Assembly: GCA_020635455.1 (NCBI GenBank)
Contig: JACJZT010000003.1
Span: forward strand, 62,001-126,000
Source of the DNA: Flavobacteriales bacterium
Lineage (GTDB): Bacteria; Bacteroidota; Bacteroidia; NS11-12g; UBA9320
Length of the DNA stretch: 64,000 nucleotides
Reading direction: 5' to 3'
Within the stretch, counting starts at the first letter, position 1. The number at the start of each line of letters is the position of its first letter. This document shows, one piece after another, positions 62,243 to 64,000 of the stretch. The position numbers and the translations under genes are program-made. The notes beneath the pieces were generated by a model. That model ran no database searches and was not told where the DNA came from. It saw nothing but the letters and a program-made list of their open reading frames with translations.

Positions 62243-63502
62243 ATGGCTTCAAAAATAAGGAAATTCAAAAATCGATTGTTCCTTGCAGAAATATTTAAAA
62301 TATCGATTTCCGCCTTTGGCGGTCCTGAAGTTCATCTTGCTCTGTTTAGCCGCAGACTGGTTAATGAAAAAAAGTTTTTTACACAAAATGAACTTATGGA
62401 AACCTATTCCATTTGTCATCTTCTGCCGGGGCCATCTTCCACCCAAACGCTAACCACTTTGGGCTACAGGTTTGGCGGACCAACCATGGGTTTTTTATCC
62501 CTGCTGGTATGGGTTTTGCCATCCTTTTTTATCATGACGGCACTTTCATTTGTCTACATCTATTTACCTCCGGAGGCCATACATACATTAAGGTATATTC
62601 AACCTTTAGCCGTTTCATTTGTGATCGTTGCAGCCATTAAAATGATGACCCCTCTGATGAACGACCGATTATCGGTGTGGCTGGCCTTTTATGCATTTTT
62701 TGTATGTGCCTTGCTTCGACACCCATTGGAAGAATACATCAAAACCCCCTGGATCTTTCCGTTCGTTCTGGTTACTGGGGCACTGTTTTCATACTGGGCC
62801 AACAAAGAATCGGTGTATTATCCCGAAAAAAAAATAAAGGTCAACTGGCAATATCTGCTGATCTTCGCTTTTCTATTTATCGTCTCGGCTGTGATCGGAA
62901 AGTTAACGCACAGCATTTATGCAGTAATGTTTGAGAATAATTTCAGATTCGGGAGTCTGGTATTTGGTGGTGGAAACGTACTGCTTCCAATGATATATGA
63001 ACAATTCGTACAGTTCAAACAATATATAAATGCGGATGAATTCATTACCGCAATAGGTTTGGTTCAGGCAACCCCGGGTCCGGTTTTTGCCATTGCCACC
63101 TTCACTACCGGTTTGGCATTGGAAAGCGAGGGTGCAATGGGACAACTTATGGGATGTATAATTGGAACCGCAGCTATATTTTTACCCGGAAGTTTACTGG
63201 CCTTCTGGCTGTTTCCGGTATGGAATAATCTTAAAAAATTTCGTTTTTTTCAAAGAGCTTTTAAAGGGATCATTGCCACTTCAACCGGTATGGTGGCAGC
63301 TTCTGCCTACCTCCTCTTTTTGCCTATTGGTTTAAAATGGAAAGAACCCAACAATTTTTTTTACACCAACCTTGTAAATAACCATCCTGTAAATTGGTTA
63401 AATGTCGTAACAATACTCGTACTTTGTACGTTGTTATATAAACTGAGAATGCCATCTCCCTATTGGGTATTACTGGCGGTTCTTGCTGGAATAATTTTTT
63501 AA
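62243..63502 (+). CDS. chrA: Chromate transporter (ChrA family, long two-domain type)
   Basis: 419 residues, about ten hydrophobic segments. Each half carries the family's sequence: N-half ISAFGGPEVHLALF and HLLPGPSSTQTLTTLGYRFGG; C-half FGSLVFGGGNVLLPMIYEQF and GLVQATPGPVFAIATFTTG. The two halves derive from a duplication. Members expel chromate in exchange for protons or sulfate; others have unknown substrates, so chromate export is inference. The next gene starts 2 nt after the stop. Confidence 0.9.
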   Translation: MASKIRKFKNRLFLAEIFKISISAFGGPEVHLALFSRRLVNEKKFFTQNELMETYSICHLLPGPSSTQTLTTLGYRFGGPTMGFLSLLVWVLPSFFIMTALSFVYIYLPPEAIHTLRYIQPLAVSFVIVAAIKMMTPLMNDRLSVWLAFYAFFVCALLRHPLEEYIKTPWIFPFVLVTGALFSYWANKESVYYPEKKIKVNWQYLLIFAFLFIVSAVIGKLTHSIYAVMFENNFRFGSLVFGGGNVLLPMIYEQFVQFKQYINADEFITAIGLVQATPGPVFAIATFTTGLALESEGAMGQLMGCIIGTAAIFLPGSLLAFWLFPVWNNLKKFRFFQRAFKGIIATSTGMVAASAYLLFLPIGLKWKEPNNFFYTNLVNNHPVNWLNVVTILVLCTLLYKLRMPSPYWVLLAVLAGIIF

Positions 63503-63504
63503 AA

Positions 63505-64000
63505 TTGAAAAAAATTAAATATATCGCCCTTCTGAGCATCCTTTTTGCCACAACCTTGCATGCCAATTGCCAGCAAAAAGATGAAAACCTTGTACAGTTT
63601 ACCGGCATGGTACTTAGTGCCGACAGCCTTCAACCCTTGTCTTTTACTGTTATTACGATCGCCGGGACCCGGCGTGGTACCATTTCAGACTATAACGGAT
63701 ATTTTACTTTGGTGGCAAAAAAAGGAGAAAAACTAATTTTTGAACTTTTGGGCTATAAAACTTCTGAATTTGTTGTACCCGATACGTTTCAGGGATATAA
63801 GTATTCTCTCATAAAACTCATGGCACAGGATACTTTTTACCTGGACGAAGTGGTTATTAGTCCTTTACCCGATCGACAATTATTTGACCAGTATTTTGTT
63901 AAGACCGAAGTTCCGGATACCGATCTTGAAAGGGCAAGGGATAATATGGAACGTCAGGCACTTCATGATGAAATGCTCAGCATGGACGGACGGGAAAATC
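63505..64000 (+). CDS. Exported protein with carboxypeptidase-D regulatory-like domain (3' end outside window)
   Basis: Reading frame starts at TTG 63505, 2 nt after chrA, with signal peptide KKIKYIALLSILFATTLHANC, and runs off the right edge (~165 residues seen). Residues ~30-115 are a CarboxypepD_reg-like beta-sandwich (FTGMVLSADSLQPLSFTVIT, GTRRGTISDYNGYFTL, ELLGYKTSEFV), typical of Bacteroidota surface and TonB-linked proteins. The Glu/Arg-rich stretch at ~125-165 (FVKTEVPDTDLERARDNM) follows. Full domain structure not visible. Confidence 0.75.
   Translation, partial: MKKIKYIALLSILFATTLHANCQQKDENLVQFTGMVLSADSLQPLSFTVITIAGTRRGTISDYNGYFTLVAKKGEKLIFELLGYKTSEFVVPDTFQGYKYSLIKLMAQDTFYLDEVVISPLPDRQLFDQYFVKTEVPDTDLERARDNMERQALHDEMLSMDGREN

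Overview
The window is a 64 kb piece of a Bacteroidota chromosome. Supporting signs are the Bacteroidota-type -7 promoter box (TAnnTTTG) in front of many genes, two proteins with type IX secretion (T9SS) C-terminal sorting domains, a gldB-like gliding lipoprotein gene beside nadE, many lipoproteins with the C-K-K/C-E-K style after the lipobox, DUF4783 next to nadC, and frequent TTG/GTG start candidates that the promoter boxes often rule out. A flavobacterial or neighbouring order is likely, but this is inference. Gene density is high. Genes alternate strands in short operons, and several convergent pairs touch or overlap by 4 nt.

Layout. 1-6 kb: end of a chorismate-utilising enzyme, a 2-oxoglutarate/Fe(II) oxygenase, dapF behind an ECF sigma factor and a very acidic membrane-anchored partner, then an HtrA/DegP protease with a strong terminator. 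6-13 kb: an apparent copper/heavy-metal cell-surface locus (HYC_CC_PP-like protein, metal-binding lipoprotein, T9SS-sorted MbnP-like protein, two di-heme peroxidases of the MbnH/MauG/CCP family), then two equal-length diverged lipoproteins. 13-17 kb: a T9SS cargo, a collagen-like protein with a C1q-like head, and a small MBL-hydrolase/oxidoreductase operon. 17-24 kb: an RND efflux operon (small secreted Cys protein, adaptor, AcrB-type pump, TolC-type lipoprotein). 24-26 kb: a TIR-transmembrane-DUF1566 protein next to tRNA-Glu. 26-64 kb is mostly housekeeping: gap, yqgE, fdx-iscX-kdsC, lysC, sdhCAB, pyrD, nadC, ald, a LysM transglycosylase, purN, aconitase, Nif3 with a C4 zinc-ribbon partner, a queuosine-precursor transporter, pyrE, a Nudix hydrolase, coaD, nadE, gldB and a chromate transporter. 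Among these are uncharacterised envelope proteins, including a 1170-residue predicted outer-membrane protein.

Most notable: (1) a 424-bp MITE-like element with 11-bp perfect terminal inverted repeats and a 6-bp target duplication, inserted exactly at the stop codon of nadE; (2) a predicted transmembrane TIR receptor with an extracytoplasmic DUF1566/Lcl-type domain; (3) an MbnP-like protein fused to a T9SS sorting domain and followed by two MbnH-like peroxidases, one of which lacks the bridging Trp; (4) near-leaderless promoter placement at several housekeeping genes, which also settles their start codons.
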